From positions 1,638,405 to 1,702,404 of the forward strand of contig KN817518.1 in assembly GCA_000827495.1 (NCBI GenBank): 64,000 nt of DNA. The letters are read 5' to 3'. Made by a program: the position numbers and the translations under genes. This stretch comes from Hypholoma sublateritium FD-334 SS-4. Taxonomy: Eukaryota > Basidiomycota > Agaricomycetes > Agaricales > Strophariaceae. Positions 50,101 to 60,916 of the stretch are shown here, in pieces; within the stretch, counting starts at the first letter, position 1, and each line of letters opens with the position of its first letter. The notes beneath the pieces are model-generated. The model ran no database searches and was not told the DNA's origin. It saw nothing but the letters and a program-made list of their open reading frames with translations.

Positions 50101-51179
50101 GGGCGTGCGTGGGGAGGCGGTGCTTGCGAGCGAGGAGAGCGATGAGGAGGAGGACGAGGCTGTGCGGGACGAGGGGTACATCTCGGATGACGAGGGCGCG
50201 GCGGCACGGCAGCGGCGGGGCGGATTCGATCCGCGGCGGTAAGTGCTGGTAGTTTATATATGCGTGGCTTGGTTGACAATATGGGGCAACAGNCGCCGCA
50301 GCTTTCATGACCTCGACACGTTTCGCGATACAGAAGTGCTTACGCCGGAGCGTATGGCGCTTGATGTCGAGCTCTGTGGCGAGCTGCTAACGGCTTGGCG
50401 GCGCGGGGAGCATCTGCGTAACGTTATGGCCTGCGTTCGTGTAAGCGGCTTCCCTTAGAAATCTCNCTCATGCTGACCGCCTGCAGCTCTTCAGTGCCTC
50501 TCTCGCACGGACGAACACAGGCCTACGCGCTCACCATGACGCGCATACGGACGCCGTGCGCGCGGTCGAGCGGCGCGCGCGCGTACTCGCCGCGCTCGAC
50601 ACCGCGCACGCTTCGGCCGACAAGCTCGCGCAGGCGACGCACACGCTGCGCTACGAGTCGGAGCAATTCCGTGCGGATGACCTCTGGGCTGCCGCGCGCG
50701 CCCCGCGGCGCACAGTCCTCGCTCTTCGCGAGCGTGTGCTTGGTGCGGGCGGGCGCCGCCTCGCGCCGGGGGTGCACGGCGCGCACGGGCCGTTCAACCG
50801 CCTGCAGCGCGGGCTCGACGGGCGCACTCGCCTTGTGGACCACCTCGGGCGCAGCGAGAGCNAGGCGGAGGAGGAGGAGGCGCTCGCGGCGCTCGNGGCG
50901 TACCTCGACGGCCCNGCGAGCGCGGTGGAGGTAGAGACGGGTGCANTGCCGCTNGAGGAGGAGGGCGCGGTCGTTGCGCACCCAGGCATCAAGCCGATGT
51001 GGCTGCTCAGGTTCTTCACGAGCTGGGGCGCGCGGTGGAGCGCGGCGGCGAGTGCCCCGCCTGCACCGGCGCCCCCGTCGGAGAAGACGTCACCGGTGGT
51101 CCCGCAGAGCGCACCGACTGGTGCCAGCACCAGCACACTGGTGGAGGTGGAAAAGATATCTCGGCCCGCATCGCATTAG
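47173..51179 (+). CDS. STB6-like protein
   Basis: Starts at ATG 47173 (a second in-frame ATG is at 47185). The first exon, to about 48030, reads ILLLPASPVPPPKRFRRVRTAVV, SYQLYAVERWITSRD, VVHTGVPEHSVVL, GTVMLTSLAHFRSDYTIVPIPGG, LYANINLLRMGCSARSALTL, the N-terminal domain shared with yeast STB2/STB6. Further exons are Gly/Ala/Arg-rich, with helical segments (LVRMREEAGVHD) and a C-terminal block MWLLRFFTSWGARW. The gene ends at TAG 51177-51179. STB2/STB6 were found as Sin3 binders; the role in basidiomycetes is unknown. Several unresolved bases (from 49763) lie in coding sequence, so exon edges in 49600-50500 are uncertain. Confidence 0.75.
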
Positions 51180-51341
51180 AGTTCCCTTGGTATATGACGG
51201 CGCTTAAAGCACCCTAAACTCGTCCATTAACAACAACTTATACGACACTAGCTATGCAAAGTAAATACAGCGATACCATGTACCTCAATAAATATATTAC
51301 CGNTAGATGTTGCNGGTGCACGCAACGTGTGCTTTTGGGGC

Positions 51342-52802
51342 CTACTTGCGAACGACCTTGCCCTGTTGCTTGCGGAGAGCGCGTTTGCGCTCTTTCTCAA
51401 TTTCCTNTGAAGATAGTTAGACACTGGCGATGATACACCGGGNAAGAAAGNGNACCTTTTTCTGGTCGGCCGCGCTCAGTTTGGAGATGCGTTCCTCCTC
51501 CGCCTTGCGCTTGGCTGCAGCCTTGGCGTCCTGTGCCTGCAACGAAGTCAGTCAACAACTGCCCCGGNGCGCACNGTAGGGGCGANTACANACCTCCTCC
51601 TTCTGCTCCTTTTCNGCCTCAACCTTGAGCGTGCGGTCGACCTCCTCGCGGCCCTTCCTGAGCTTGGCCTTGGTCTCCGGGCGCAGGNTNATCTTGCCGA
51701 GCGCGTCNACGAGCTGGAAGAGCGCAGTGACGAGCGGGGTGACATCCGCGATGTGTGCGGCCGGCGGCGCGCGCAAGCTCAGAATGACGTGCTTCTCGCG
51801 CTCTTCGGGNGCGAGCGGCGCCGAGGGGCAGATGCGNGGCTGGTCGGTNATCTGCGGGGCNTCAGCCAGGGGTNGTGTGCGCGGATGTANGATAGACAAA
51901 CGGAGAGGGTCCGGAAGTAGGGCTGGATCTTGGGGTCAGAGAGGATGCTGGAGAGCGAGAGGCCGTTGAGCGGCTTGAAGAGGTTTTCAGTGATGTCCGC
52001 GAATTCTAGGGGTTATGGTCAGCGCGACGCGCAAAAGAAATAAATTTTCGCCAGTACCTGACATGACCACGAGCGAGGAAGGCAGCGCTGGGTTTTCTGA
52101 GGTCCTAGGGAAGGTCTGAGAGAAATTAGCTGGGATCTGCGCCAGAGAGGGGCCGGCGCACCAAGTCCCAGCGGTTGTCGGTGATGGACGGGAGTTCATC
52201 CTTTGCGGCGACGGCCCAGACAAAACCTTCGTGCAACGCATTCGGCGCGAGCTTAAAGTCGAGCTGGATATCGTCCGTGGGGCGGTAGTGTAGGTCGATG
52301 AGGGTCCTCCCAGTCTGGAATAACCATTGGAGAAGGTCGTGACGTGGCCGGAGGGTGAAGATCGTGTGCAGGGAGGCGATGTTGCGGCGGCCGGTGGAGT
52401 AGTTAAAGAAGTCGCTGTAGCCGTCCTGGATGAGGCCTCCCTTGGCCTGCGGGCTGGAGAACTGCTGCTGATAGAGCGGGAGGTGGGCGGAGAGCCTAGG
52501 GCGCGTGAGCAGGTGAAACGCGCGCACGACGCGCTGGAACGCACCAGGACTTGGCCTTTCGGGTGTTCACGGAGGAACCCCAGTACCAGAATGCGACGTA
52601 CGAGAGCACGAGAAGGACGAGATACGCCTCGGTCTGGAGAACTGTCACAGAGTTAGTTTGGCTTCGTCAGTGGCGCCAGCGAAGACATACCGGCGGGCCT
52701 GAAGACGAATATGCGCCACTTGAGTTGCCAGCCATCGTAGTGCTCTGGGGTGACGATGGGGGGCGGGGTGATGCCAGCGAGCAGCTCGTTGATGAACGAC
52801 AT
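51342..52802 (-). CDS. CCDC47 homologue (DUF1682), ER membrane protein
   Basis: Start at ATG 52800-52802 (MSFINELLAGITPPPIVTPEHYDGWQLKWRIF-type N-terminus, here with WQLKWRIFVFRP). An exon with a membrane segment (YLVLLVLSYVAFWYWG) follows. The body has LLTRPRLSAHLPLYQQQFS, GYSDFFNYSTGRRNI, LHTIFTLRPRHDLLQWLF, and DDIQLDFKL, all typical of DUF1682. The C-terminus is a charged coiled coil (EERISKLSAADQKKRKEIEKE, RALRKQQGKVVRK) ending at TAG 51342-51344. CCDC47 is part of the PAT complex that helps insert multi-pass proteins at the ER translocon. Many Ns lie in 51303-51890, so the last exons are partly unreadable. It is divergent from the next gene by 146 bases. Confidence 0.87.
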
Positions 52803-52948
52803 TCTGTGCGGGGCGGAGGGAGCAGGCGCCCCCAAGATTAGCTTAGCGTCTATGGCCGGCAAACGCCGGGGCATCTTTCCTCTGCGCTGCCGCCGAGCGC
52901 TGCTTATATTATGTCCGCAATGCCAGCCTGCGAGTGCCCCAGCCCACG

Positions 52949-53419
52949 ATGGCCTCCGACATAGACTCTCGCCCCGCCGCCCTCGACGACGTCCCCACCG
53001 TCTCCACCGACTTCGGCGCCTTCGTCACCGCCACCCTCGCCCGCGACCGCCGCGACGCCGCCCCCGACGCCCCCGCCACCATCAACCAGGACACCCTGCG
53101 CAGCTGCATCGGCCTCGCCGCCTCCTTCCTCGTCACCGACACCACCATCAACCCCGAGCACGGTATCAGCACCTGGTTCGCCGGCCTCAGCCGCCTCGTC
53201 GATCTCGTCGTCGTCCTCCACCGCCGCAGCGAGCTTGAGCTCGAGACCGTCAACGCCGCCTCGCGCGCATGCTCCGAGTGCTGGACCGTCGCCGCTAACT
53301 GGCGCGGCCTCGACCAATGCAGAATACATGTCCGCGATCTCGGCGGCAAGCTTAAGAAAATACTGGACACCAATGAGAGAACATATCGCGGTACATGTCT
53401 CCTTCGCGACTGCCAGTGA
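52949..53419 (+). CDS. Small protein of unknown function
   Basis: Starts at ATG 52949 with MASDIDSRPAALDDVPTVS and runs 156 residues to a stop at 53417-53419. The sequence looks folded and helical: GAFVTATLARDRRDAA, TLRSCIGLAASFLVTDTTI, WFAGLSRLVDLVVVLHRRSELELE, ACSECWTVAANWRGLDQC. Codon use is strongly GC-rich like its neighbours. An alternative end uses a GTACAT donor at about 53391 and an acceptor at 53432, giving a shorter tail. No family is recognised. The clean frame over 470 bases and start-to-start pairing with CCDC47 support a real gene. Confidence 0.65.
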   Translation: MASDIDSRPAALDDVPTVSTDFGAFVTATLARDRRDAAPDAPATINQDTLRSCIGLAASFLVTDTTINPEHGISTWFAGLSRLVDLVVVLHRRSELELETVNAASRACSECWTVAANWRGLDQCRIHVRDLGGKLKKILDTNERTYRGTCLLRDCQ

Positions 53420-53761
53420 CTCGCAGGCTAATCTATAATCGTCAGGCGAACGTGTCTACGCGCCATAAGCAATAATACCTCACTGTGCCTCGCCATTGCG
53501 CATATATCAAACCTTGTAATCTAAGCAGATTGTGAAATCTACTCTCTTTATCTCCTCGCTGCCCAATGCCCGAAAGGTTATGTTTCCAACTGTTCTTTTA
53601 CGCTTCGTCGAGGCCTGGAAGTAACATACTACGGTACCATTTCTATTTGGAATACTATTACACGTTAAATTCCTCACATTACAACGCTGCCAAATTGGTC
53701 ACAGGCCAGAAACTGCGCCAATCATCAGCAATGTTCAAACCCAATCACAGCAGACAACGTA
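53420..53761. other. Convergent 3' region
   Basis: About 340 bases between two genes that end towards each other. AT content rises locally, as expected for 3' UTRs. No gene is seen. Confidence 0.5.
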
Positions 53762-55610
53762 CTAGGCATCATCACTCCGTTTGTATCCATATTTCGCCAT
53801 AAAGTCCGCCAGTTCTTTGGGTCCGCGCGATCCATAGGGATACTGCACAGGGTGCGGGCGAGGGCCGCTCTGCCCGTCGATCCAATGGAGAATGGGTGTG
53901 AAAATCTAACAGAAGATCATGAGTCGTGCTCAGCAGACCACCACTCAATACCCACCTTCCAAGCAACATCTAATTCATCGTGGCGAACAAAGTTGGAGTG
54001 GTCCCCACGGAGCGCGTCGAGAATGAGTGCCTCATACGCCTCTGGGATTTTCGTCTCCAGGAAGCGCCTTTTATATGTCAAATCCATCTCCGTCGGGATG
54101 GCACGCGTGTGCAGGCCAGGCGTCTTGGAGTTCAATTTCAGGTAGACGGCCTCGTTGGGCTGGATGCGGATGACAAGCTCATTGCGCGCGATGTCCTTGA
54201 AGATGCCCTGCGTGACTTCCTTGAATTGGATGCGGACCTCGACCTTGCTCTCGTTGAGCGCTATGCGTGTGTCAATTCCACTTATCAATTATCGATGGGA
54301 CAAAAATAACCTTTTCCGGCCTTGAGCACGAAAGGGACGCCTTCCCATCTTGGGTTATGGATCCACAAGGTGGTAGCGGCAAAGGTGGGACAAACAGACT
54401 GGGGCGGGACGGTGGTGTCATCGAGGTATCCTGGCTTGCCGTTGGCTGCGACATATTGGCCAAGGAGCGTATCGCTTCTTTCGATTGGTGGGATGCAACG
54501 AAGCACTTTGACCTAATTCCGGTAGCGCGTCGATAAGTTGTCCATAAATAGCGGCGCGAGAATGACGCATCTCACCTTTTCATCGCGGATGTCCTCTGCA
54601 GAGAATGAAACCGGGCGCTCCATGGTGAGCACGCTCAGGACCTGGAGCAGATCTAATATATATGCGAGTGAAACGATCAGCATCGCATTTGTTATTCCAG
54701 ACATCTGGGAACGCACGGTTCTGTAACACATCTCGGATGATGCCGAACTCGTCGAAGTAACCTCCTCGGCCTTCGGTACCAAAAGGCTCCTTGAAGGTGA
54801 TTTGGACGTTGCTGATGGAGTTCTTGTCCCAGGCGGCTCCGAGCGCGACGTTCGCGAACCGAAGGACGAGCAGGTTCTTGACCATCTCCTTGCCGAGATA
54901 GTGGTCAATACGGAACGTCTCGTCCTCGGTCCAGTACTGCTTGACGGTGTTGAGCAACTCGCGCGCGGAGTCGAGATCCTTTCCAAACGGCTTCTCGATG
55001 ATGATGCGGTTGACGCCGCCCTTGGAATTGTAACAGTGCTCCTTGATGTTTTTGGCGACGGGGATGAATACGCTGGGGGGAAGCGCGAGATAGAAGATGC
55101 GATTGCGCTCCTTGGACTGGTACTTTGCCTCAATTTCGTCGAGGTGCTTCGTCAGCCCGTCGAAGGCCGCGCCATCTTCATACGAACCGGCCACGTAGCT
55201 GAGTGTCAGCTTGAACGACTCAACGGCGTTCGCGATTTCTTTGTCCTCTGCGGCGCCCTTGATGTACGACGTCGCGCGTCCCTCGAAGTCGTCCTTCTCC
55301 ATCTTTGTGCGCGCATAGCCGACGATTTTGGCATCGCGGGGGAGGAAGCCCTGGCGGAAGAGCGCAAAGAGCGCGGGGAAGGTCTGGGATGATAAGATGG
55401 CTGTCAGATGGAAGCTGGGTGATCGAGGGAGCCTAATTACCTTTTTCTTTGCAAGGTCGCCGGATGCACCAAGCACTGGATCAGAGGTTAATGCGCGAGC
55501 CTACGCCGGGGGCAGATGTACCCACCTATGATGATTGTGTTGTCCTTGAGGTTGTCATGGGAGGTCTCCATCGAGGGGATGGTGCCCGACATTGAGCGTG
55601 CGCGAGACAT
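53762..55610 (-). CDS. zwf1: Glucose-6-phosphate 1-dehydrogenase
   Basis: Start at ATG 55608-55610, [20 protein letters not shown]. After an intron it reads [11 protein letters not shown], the NADP-binding GxxGDLA loop, again interrupted by an intron before [15 protein letters not shown]. The catalytic [13 protein letters not shown] with the active His, [13 protein letters not shown] (Lys), [57 protein letters not shown], and the C-terminal [15 protein letters not shown] and [16 protein letters not shown] follow. The tail [10 protein letters not shown] ends at TAG 53762-53764. It catalyses the first step of the oxidative pentose phosphate pathway in the cytosol and supplies NADPH. All key motifs are present. 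It is divergent from the THO subunit gene by about 180 bases. Confidence 0.96.
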
Positions 55611-55791
55611 GGCTGTGAGTGGGGATTGTGGTGGGGGGAGACAAGATGAGTGACGGATGGGGTAGATATGAGAATATCCACATACCGGCTAAAGAAGGTG
55701 GTTCTGGCGGTGGTGATGTTGTCGTGGATAAGCCAGCAGGGGGTGTAGTCAGCACCGTATGCGCGAATCTTATCATCATCCTTCGGCCCGG

Positions 55792-56682
55792 ATGCACCCC
55801 GCCATCTTTACCCACGCCGGGTCCCGCGCCTGCAACATCCTTGACAGCGCCCCATTGCCGGACGCCGCCTCCAGCATGCACACCAACGACCGTGCACTCG
55901 GCACCGTGCTCCCCCCGTCCCCCGATGATGTCCTCAATAAGCTCCGCGACCTCGTCTCTACCGCCTACCTCCAGCAGGACACCGCCGCCATGCACATCCG
56001 CGCCATGGCCCTCATCGGGCGCCTAAAATCGCTCTACCGTGCCGCCAACACCGCGACCCGCGTCAACAAGGAAGCGACCGCCGGCGCCCGCCAAGAGATG
56101 GACCAGTCGCACCTCAACCTCCAGAACCTGCTCTACGAGAAGCGCCACCTCGAGCGCGAGATCGAGAAATGTCGCCAGTTTGCGTGCGTGCCCGTGTCCT
56201 CGCCACCTGTGAACGTGTGTTGAATAGCTCCGCAGGTCGATATATCAGGACATTCCATTATATACCCTGGAAGAGTTCAAGCGGGTGGCTCCGGAGGAGG
56301 CGCGTGGCGAAGACGTCCTGTCGGATGAGCATCAACTTATGCTCAACCGCCTCAGTTTTGAACTTGCGGAACGCCAACGGTGTGCCACCATGTTATCACA
56401 TGTCGCTCCCACGTCTAACCAGTTGCGTTTTAGGCTCGATCTCAAGAAGAAGGAACTTCTTCAGCAAAAGGAAGAGCTTCTCAAGGAGAGCAAAACCAAG
56501 TCTACGACACTGGACAGTGTCAAAGTGCAGATCGACCTGCTCATGAAGGTGCGCCTGCTCCCCCGTTTTGTCTTCACAGCTTGTGTTAATAGTCTATTTT
56601 CAAGACTGCATCCGACATCCAAAAGAAAGTTGACGAGCTTGTGCAGCCCATACCCGGCCCAGCTAATGAACCTCCCACCTAA
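55792..56682 (+). CDS. THO complex subunit 5-like
   Basis: Starts at ATG 55792 (MHPAIFTHAGSR). The main exon carries DVLNKLRDLVSTAYLQQD and a coiled coil ending LNLQNLLYEKRHLEREIEKC, the signature block of THOC5. After an intron come YQDIPLYTLEEFKRVAPEEA and DEHQLMLNRLSFELAERQR, then two more coiled-coil exons (LDLKKKELLQQKEELLKESK; DSVKVQIDLLMK) and a short last exon ending ANEPPT at TAA 56680-56682. It is short compared with animal THOC5, keeping only the N-terminal coiled-coil half. THO couples transcription to mRNA export in the nucleus. The assignment rests on the LEREI and IPLYTLEEF motifs. Confidence 0.88.
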
Positions 56683-57003
56683 ATAATACAACCGTGAATG
56701 GATATCTTTTGCTGGTCTACTCAGGGTCCGCCCAGGGTCCAGTTGTATTTCTAGTTCGTATGCCATCCACATAATTTGCTTGGCTTATATATAGGTACTG
56801 TACAAATTTGTAATGACAAAGAATCTCCCAAAAACACGGAAAGCAGCTCAGCTGAGAATTAACGCAAGTGTACAAAAGAGGGGTGATATGGTACACGGGT
56901 TACACTACAGGGGATGGGAATGGGTGTGAATGAAAAGTGTACATGGGTATCAGAGTTCAGGGCTGTTTGATGAAGAAGATAAGAAATATGCAGCGTCCGG
57001 ACC
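56683..57003. other. Convergent 3' region between THO subunit and Ubc8
   Basis: About 320 bases between two genes ending towards each other. AT-rich, 3' UTR-like, no gene seen. Confidence 0.5.
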
Positions 57004-57891
57004 TTACTCGTCATCGCTGATGCTGCCAATGTCGCTCATCTCCTCGTCTTCATCCTCCTTGTCCGCACCCTCGGTCGCGGCATCTGCCGCCTCCTTGGTG
57101 GCATACCTGTGCACGTATTCTGTAGCACATAGTGAGTAAATACAGATGATACGAGGATGTGCATTCTACCTTTCACCTTCGCCTCATACTCCTTCGGATG
57201 GCGCATGAGGAGAGCAGCTGCCTCACCGTTCAGCGGATCATTGGGGTTTGGGTAGCGCAGGAGCTGGGGCAAGAAGACCTCAAAGATATTTATCATGTCT
57301 GCAATTGCGCATATCATTCAGTGGCCACCCCGCTATAGAGGCGGATGATCGGGCTGGTATGAACTCACCGAACATCGGCGACCAGGTTTGGTTGATAACA
57401 TCGAGACAAACGGAACCACTCCTGGCCAGAAGATGATCAGTTGCAGATGCGCCACCCGCAGGACGGTGCTTACAGTTCATCGATATTCGGGTGGAAGATC
57501 TTGTTCATGAAGCCTATACTCGGCGACTTGAACGGGTACTGGTCCGGGAGCTCGACGTGAATCTTCCACACCCCGTTGGCGAAGGGTGCTGTGGATCGCA
57601 GCATAAGCATAAGCAGCCGGCATACACAGACAGATTGAATAGCGCCTACTTTCCGCAGGGCCATGAAACCGGACGTAGAATTCCTGCATATTGTCGTTGA
57701 CGAGCGATACCTCGTAATCCGACATCAACCTGTGCGAGAATAAAATAAGAAAGAGCCTCAGAACAGAGTGTTGAACTGGGCGGTACATCTTCATGACATC
57801 CGTTTCGATGCGTCGCCTGCTGGGATTAGCGTAGAGATAAGACGGACGATGAGCACGGGTACGGGGGTGGCACAAAGGGACGACTCATCAT
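57004..57891 (-). CDS. ubc8: Ubiquitin-conjugating enzyme E2 Ubc8/UBE2H
   Basis: Exons on the minus strand read [70 protein letters not shown] (the HPN motif), [17 protein letters not shown] with the catalytic Cys, [23 protein letters not shown] and an acidic tail ending at TAA 57004-57006. The Cys context and the Asp/Glu-rich C-terminus are those of Ubc8/UBE2H, which works with the GID/CTLH ligase in turnover of gluconeogenic enzymes. The first exon is very short. The ATG at 57889-57891 is the best candidate, but how it joins the RRIETDV exon (donor at about 57862 or 57855) is not certain. Confidence 0.92.
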
Positions 57892-58422
57892 AGTAGAACT
57901 AGAAAATGAGATAAACGGATCTGAGGAGGACGAGGGGGCTTTGGGGACTGTCAGTGGCTCGGGAGTGCAGTGGGGGCCGTCGTCGAGTCAGCGCGTGCTA
58001 GTGGCAGCTAATGACAAGATATAAGTAGGCGGAAATGACCGAAATCACATTACATGATCCATTTCTGTCTCGTACTATCAGAACGATGCAGAACTTATGC
58101 CGAGCCAGCACCTAGTAGCACCTTCCGTGGTGCGCAAGTACTTCTTTGACCACCCGCATGATCCGAGGACCGACCCCGCAGGCCCTGGCCGACGGCCAGA
58201 ACAAAAACACAGCAATCGGGCACAGCGCACGCACACATCCCAGGCAGCCTCATGTTCGCCGCTCGCCTCACGGCGCTTCTTCGCGCGCATTTTCTGCTCC
58301 CCGGCTCGCTATATGGGCTCTTCTAAATCTGTGTCCTCGGCTACTCCTCCGCGCTAAGTCTAGAACTGACACTGCACAGGACTTGTCACGATACATAGCA
58401 CGCGTTGGATTCCATCAACAGC
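57892..58422. other. Region between Ubc8 promoter and the first membrane protein gene
   Basis: About 530 bases holding the Ubc8 promoter side and the 3' end of the next minus-strand gene. If that gene has more 3' exons, they lie here (an acceptor-like CAG near 58372). No separate gene is supported. Confidence 0.45.
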
Positions 58423-59058
58423 CTAGAAAAACGTGTACTCTTCGTAGACGCAATACGTATCGCCTTTCGCGCACGGATCCTCCCAGCCCGAGTTCTCCTG
58501 CGACGCCTGCGGGGACCCTAAATCCGTGCTACCTGCGCCGTACTTGCTCGTCAACGATTTGTAGGCAACAAGAAATACTACGGTCGCAGAGGACCATTAG
58601 CCGTGCCTTTGAGGACCATTCTGCGCGCACTACTTACCGACCCATAATAGCGCAAAGATACCGATAACCGCCATCTCTTCTTGCGTCTGGTTCATGAAGC
58701 GGCCATCCGTCTTATGGTGCATCATGATCCTAGGACACAGCATCTCAGCTATCTCCCGGTTTCCAGCGCAAAGAATGCTCACATAAATAAAAGTGCCGCG
58801 ATGGATAGAATCGCGATTGACGTCTGGGTCAGCTGAAAGGCATCTGCGATAACAGGTTAGCTGGTAAGGAGATGGGCATAGGGCCTCTGGCAAACGTACG
58901 CAGCGAACTCAACAGCATCGTCCCGAAATGCGCGATACATATCACAACTGCAGCTAAAAAAACACGGGACGAATATATGAACTCAGGCGAGGATCCAAGG
59001 CCTATCGCACCGTACCAGTGGCAGCAGATCGTATAGGGTTTGCATTGAAGAGTGGCAT
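58423..59058 (-). CDS. Small multi-pass membrane protein, MARVEL-like (copy 1, possibly truncated)
   Basis: Splicing joins MPLFNANPIRSAAT (from ATG 59056-59058) to AVVICIAHFGTMLLSSL (membrane segment 1), HAFQLTQTSIAILSIAALLF (segment 2) and FMNQTQEEMAVIGIFALLWVG (segment 3), with introns 59012-58953, 58899-58846, 58778-58733 and one after 58640. The last exon gives GWEDPCAKGDTYC and a stop at 58423-58425. No fourth membrane segment is found, unlike the two next genes. The Cys-containing loop between segments 3 and 4 fits MARVEL-like proteins. The gene may be truncated or have an unseen last exon. The exons agree in phase, which supports a real gene, but no homologue is recognised by name. Confidence 0.55.
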
Positions 59059-59315
59059 TTCTATGTTTCGGTCTAGGTGATTGGGTTGAGCAAGCTAAAT
59101 ACTGGCTGCGACAGGTTATGAAACAATATTGTACACGAGGAAAGGGCATGGATATTACACGAGGCATCTCGGATCCCAAAAACGTAAAAATGAAACACAT
59201 ACAGCGGTAATCAACAAGGGATAGTACATGGCACGTTCAGACGGCGCAACAAAAACAGCATCGAGGAGTCGTTAAATATTTCCTAAAGATAGCATATGCT
59301 TGAAAGCACGCGTTT

Positions 59316-60465
59316 TCATACAGTATTCATGGGCATCTGCGTTATCGTGGGCGGTGCACCGTTCATCCCTGGTTGTATGACCAAGGTATGGCCGGGCGCT
59401 GGCTGAGGGTATCCGCCGTAGGGGTTTCCAGGCTGGGGACCGTACATCCCGCCAGAAGAAGGGTAATATTGCATGGGCGCCGCGCCCATGGTGCTGGTAT
59501 TATAGTATCCCGGCATTTCTCCAAACCATGGAAGCTCTGAGGTCAAGTCAATATCGAATTGATCCAATAAACATTCATGAAGGCTTACCTCGAATTGGCT
59601 CTCTCCAGATTTGATAGCGACCGAATCTCTCTGCCTGGGCGGCGAGTTGGAACAAGATCCAGAGGGCCACGACAAACATGATGAACAGAGCCCAAGAGAA
59701 GGCTTGTATTACTTTCATCTCATAGCAGTAAGCTTGAAAGTTTGCTGGAAGATGGACACAGTATAAATCAGGTAGAATGTTGAACGAGCGGGTAACCCAC
59801 TCTCTCCCCCGTTTTTTGCCGGCATTGTTTGGCCTCCTAGGGCATCACATTGAAGTGGACCGATGACATCCCTGTAGAACGCAATTAGTTCAATACTCAC
59901 TGGGATGGTAGATCACATACGTAGCCCAGGCGCCCATAGCTAAGGTAGTCCGACGTATGTTAGTGCCAAAATACATAAAATTTAGTGGTCTGCGCTTACC
60001 AAGCCATAAAATACCCAAGATGAACAGTTGCAATGCCTCTGTATTAGGTTGTGCCCATTGCAAGCTAAAACCGAATCAATAACCGTGCCACAGGCTAACC
60101 GGAGAGACCAACCTCAGCAGAAATGAAAATATAGTCAGGGACGGGACTACGAGAGCGAAGATGATGAAATTGTCTGCGACAATCCATCCACCATGTTAGC
60201 ACGGAGCTCATCCGTGACCAGGAAGAAGCGCACTGTGCAGGTGGGGTAGGAAAATGCTGGCGAAATTGGCCGCCAGACCAAGAACAGTGCCTAGACGACG
60301 ATGATTGACTCAGAGAAGAAGTCGTAGCGCTCGCAATTCCCAACTTTACCAGAAAGTATGAAAACAGCGACTAGGGGCGCAGATGGGGTCAGATCAACTT
60401 GCACGTCGGCGTGAGTGGCGCTCACCATAGAATCCTAATCTATTGTTCCCGAACCGTACAGTCAT
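59316..60465 (-). CDS. Four-pass membrane protein, MARVEL-like (copy 2)
   Basis: Starts at ATG 60463-60465, MTVRFGNNRLGFY. Small exons give segment 1 VAVFILSGTVLGLAANFAS, segment 2 NNFIIFALVVPSLTIFSFLL, segment 3 TEALQLFILGILWLAMGAWA, a loop with Cys (VIGPLQCDALGGQTMP), and segment 4 AFSWALFIMFVVALWILFQL. A cytosolic tail follows, rich in Gly, Pro, Tyr and Met (MYGPQPGNPYGGYPQPAPG), ending at stop 59316-59318. The four-segment layout with a Cys loop between 3 and 4 matches fungal MARVEL-domain proteins of eisosome or membrane-compartment type; the exact function is inference. It sits between two genes of the same layout and strand. Confidence 0.75.
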
Positions 60466-60916
60466 GATCTCGAATAACGAACACAGTCAAAGTATGTAGG
60501 AAAATGGCGTAGGTGATGGTGGGCAGAAGAGAAAGGGTGTCGGGTTGGAGGGGGTAATATGAATGTGAGTAATGGTAAACACCAGGAAAGGCCAAGGAAA
60601 GGCTCCTCTATACGGACATAGATTATGACGTATCGCCATCAAATCGCTCTAGGTTGCATCTCAGGGAATCTGGAATGTCGCTCAATCGCCCTGCGATAAA
60701 TTCATTTGGCAAATTGCACGTTGAGTATTGAATGCTGGCAGTGCTTCTTCAAAAATCATAACAGCTTCTAATTATGCTATCTAAATTTTATCTGTATTCG
60801 TGTACTACAGGCTATCTAATCTACACGATTTCATGATATATCGTCAATTCCATTTCCCAATACCCATCCTAAATAATAAAAAAAGAGTGCTACAAGTACA
60901 AATCTACATACACAGG
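60466..60916. other. Spacer between membrane protein genes 2 and 3
   Basis: About 450 bases, AT-rich, combining the promoter of copy 2 and the 3' UTR of copy 3. No gene is seen. Confidence 0.5.

Noticed and set aside
43500..58000. GC-rich block as bacterial contamination
   Set aside because: Genes within have short fungal introns and fungal orthology (G6PD, Ubc8, CCDC47, THO), so it is fungal chromosomal DNA.
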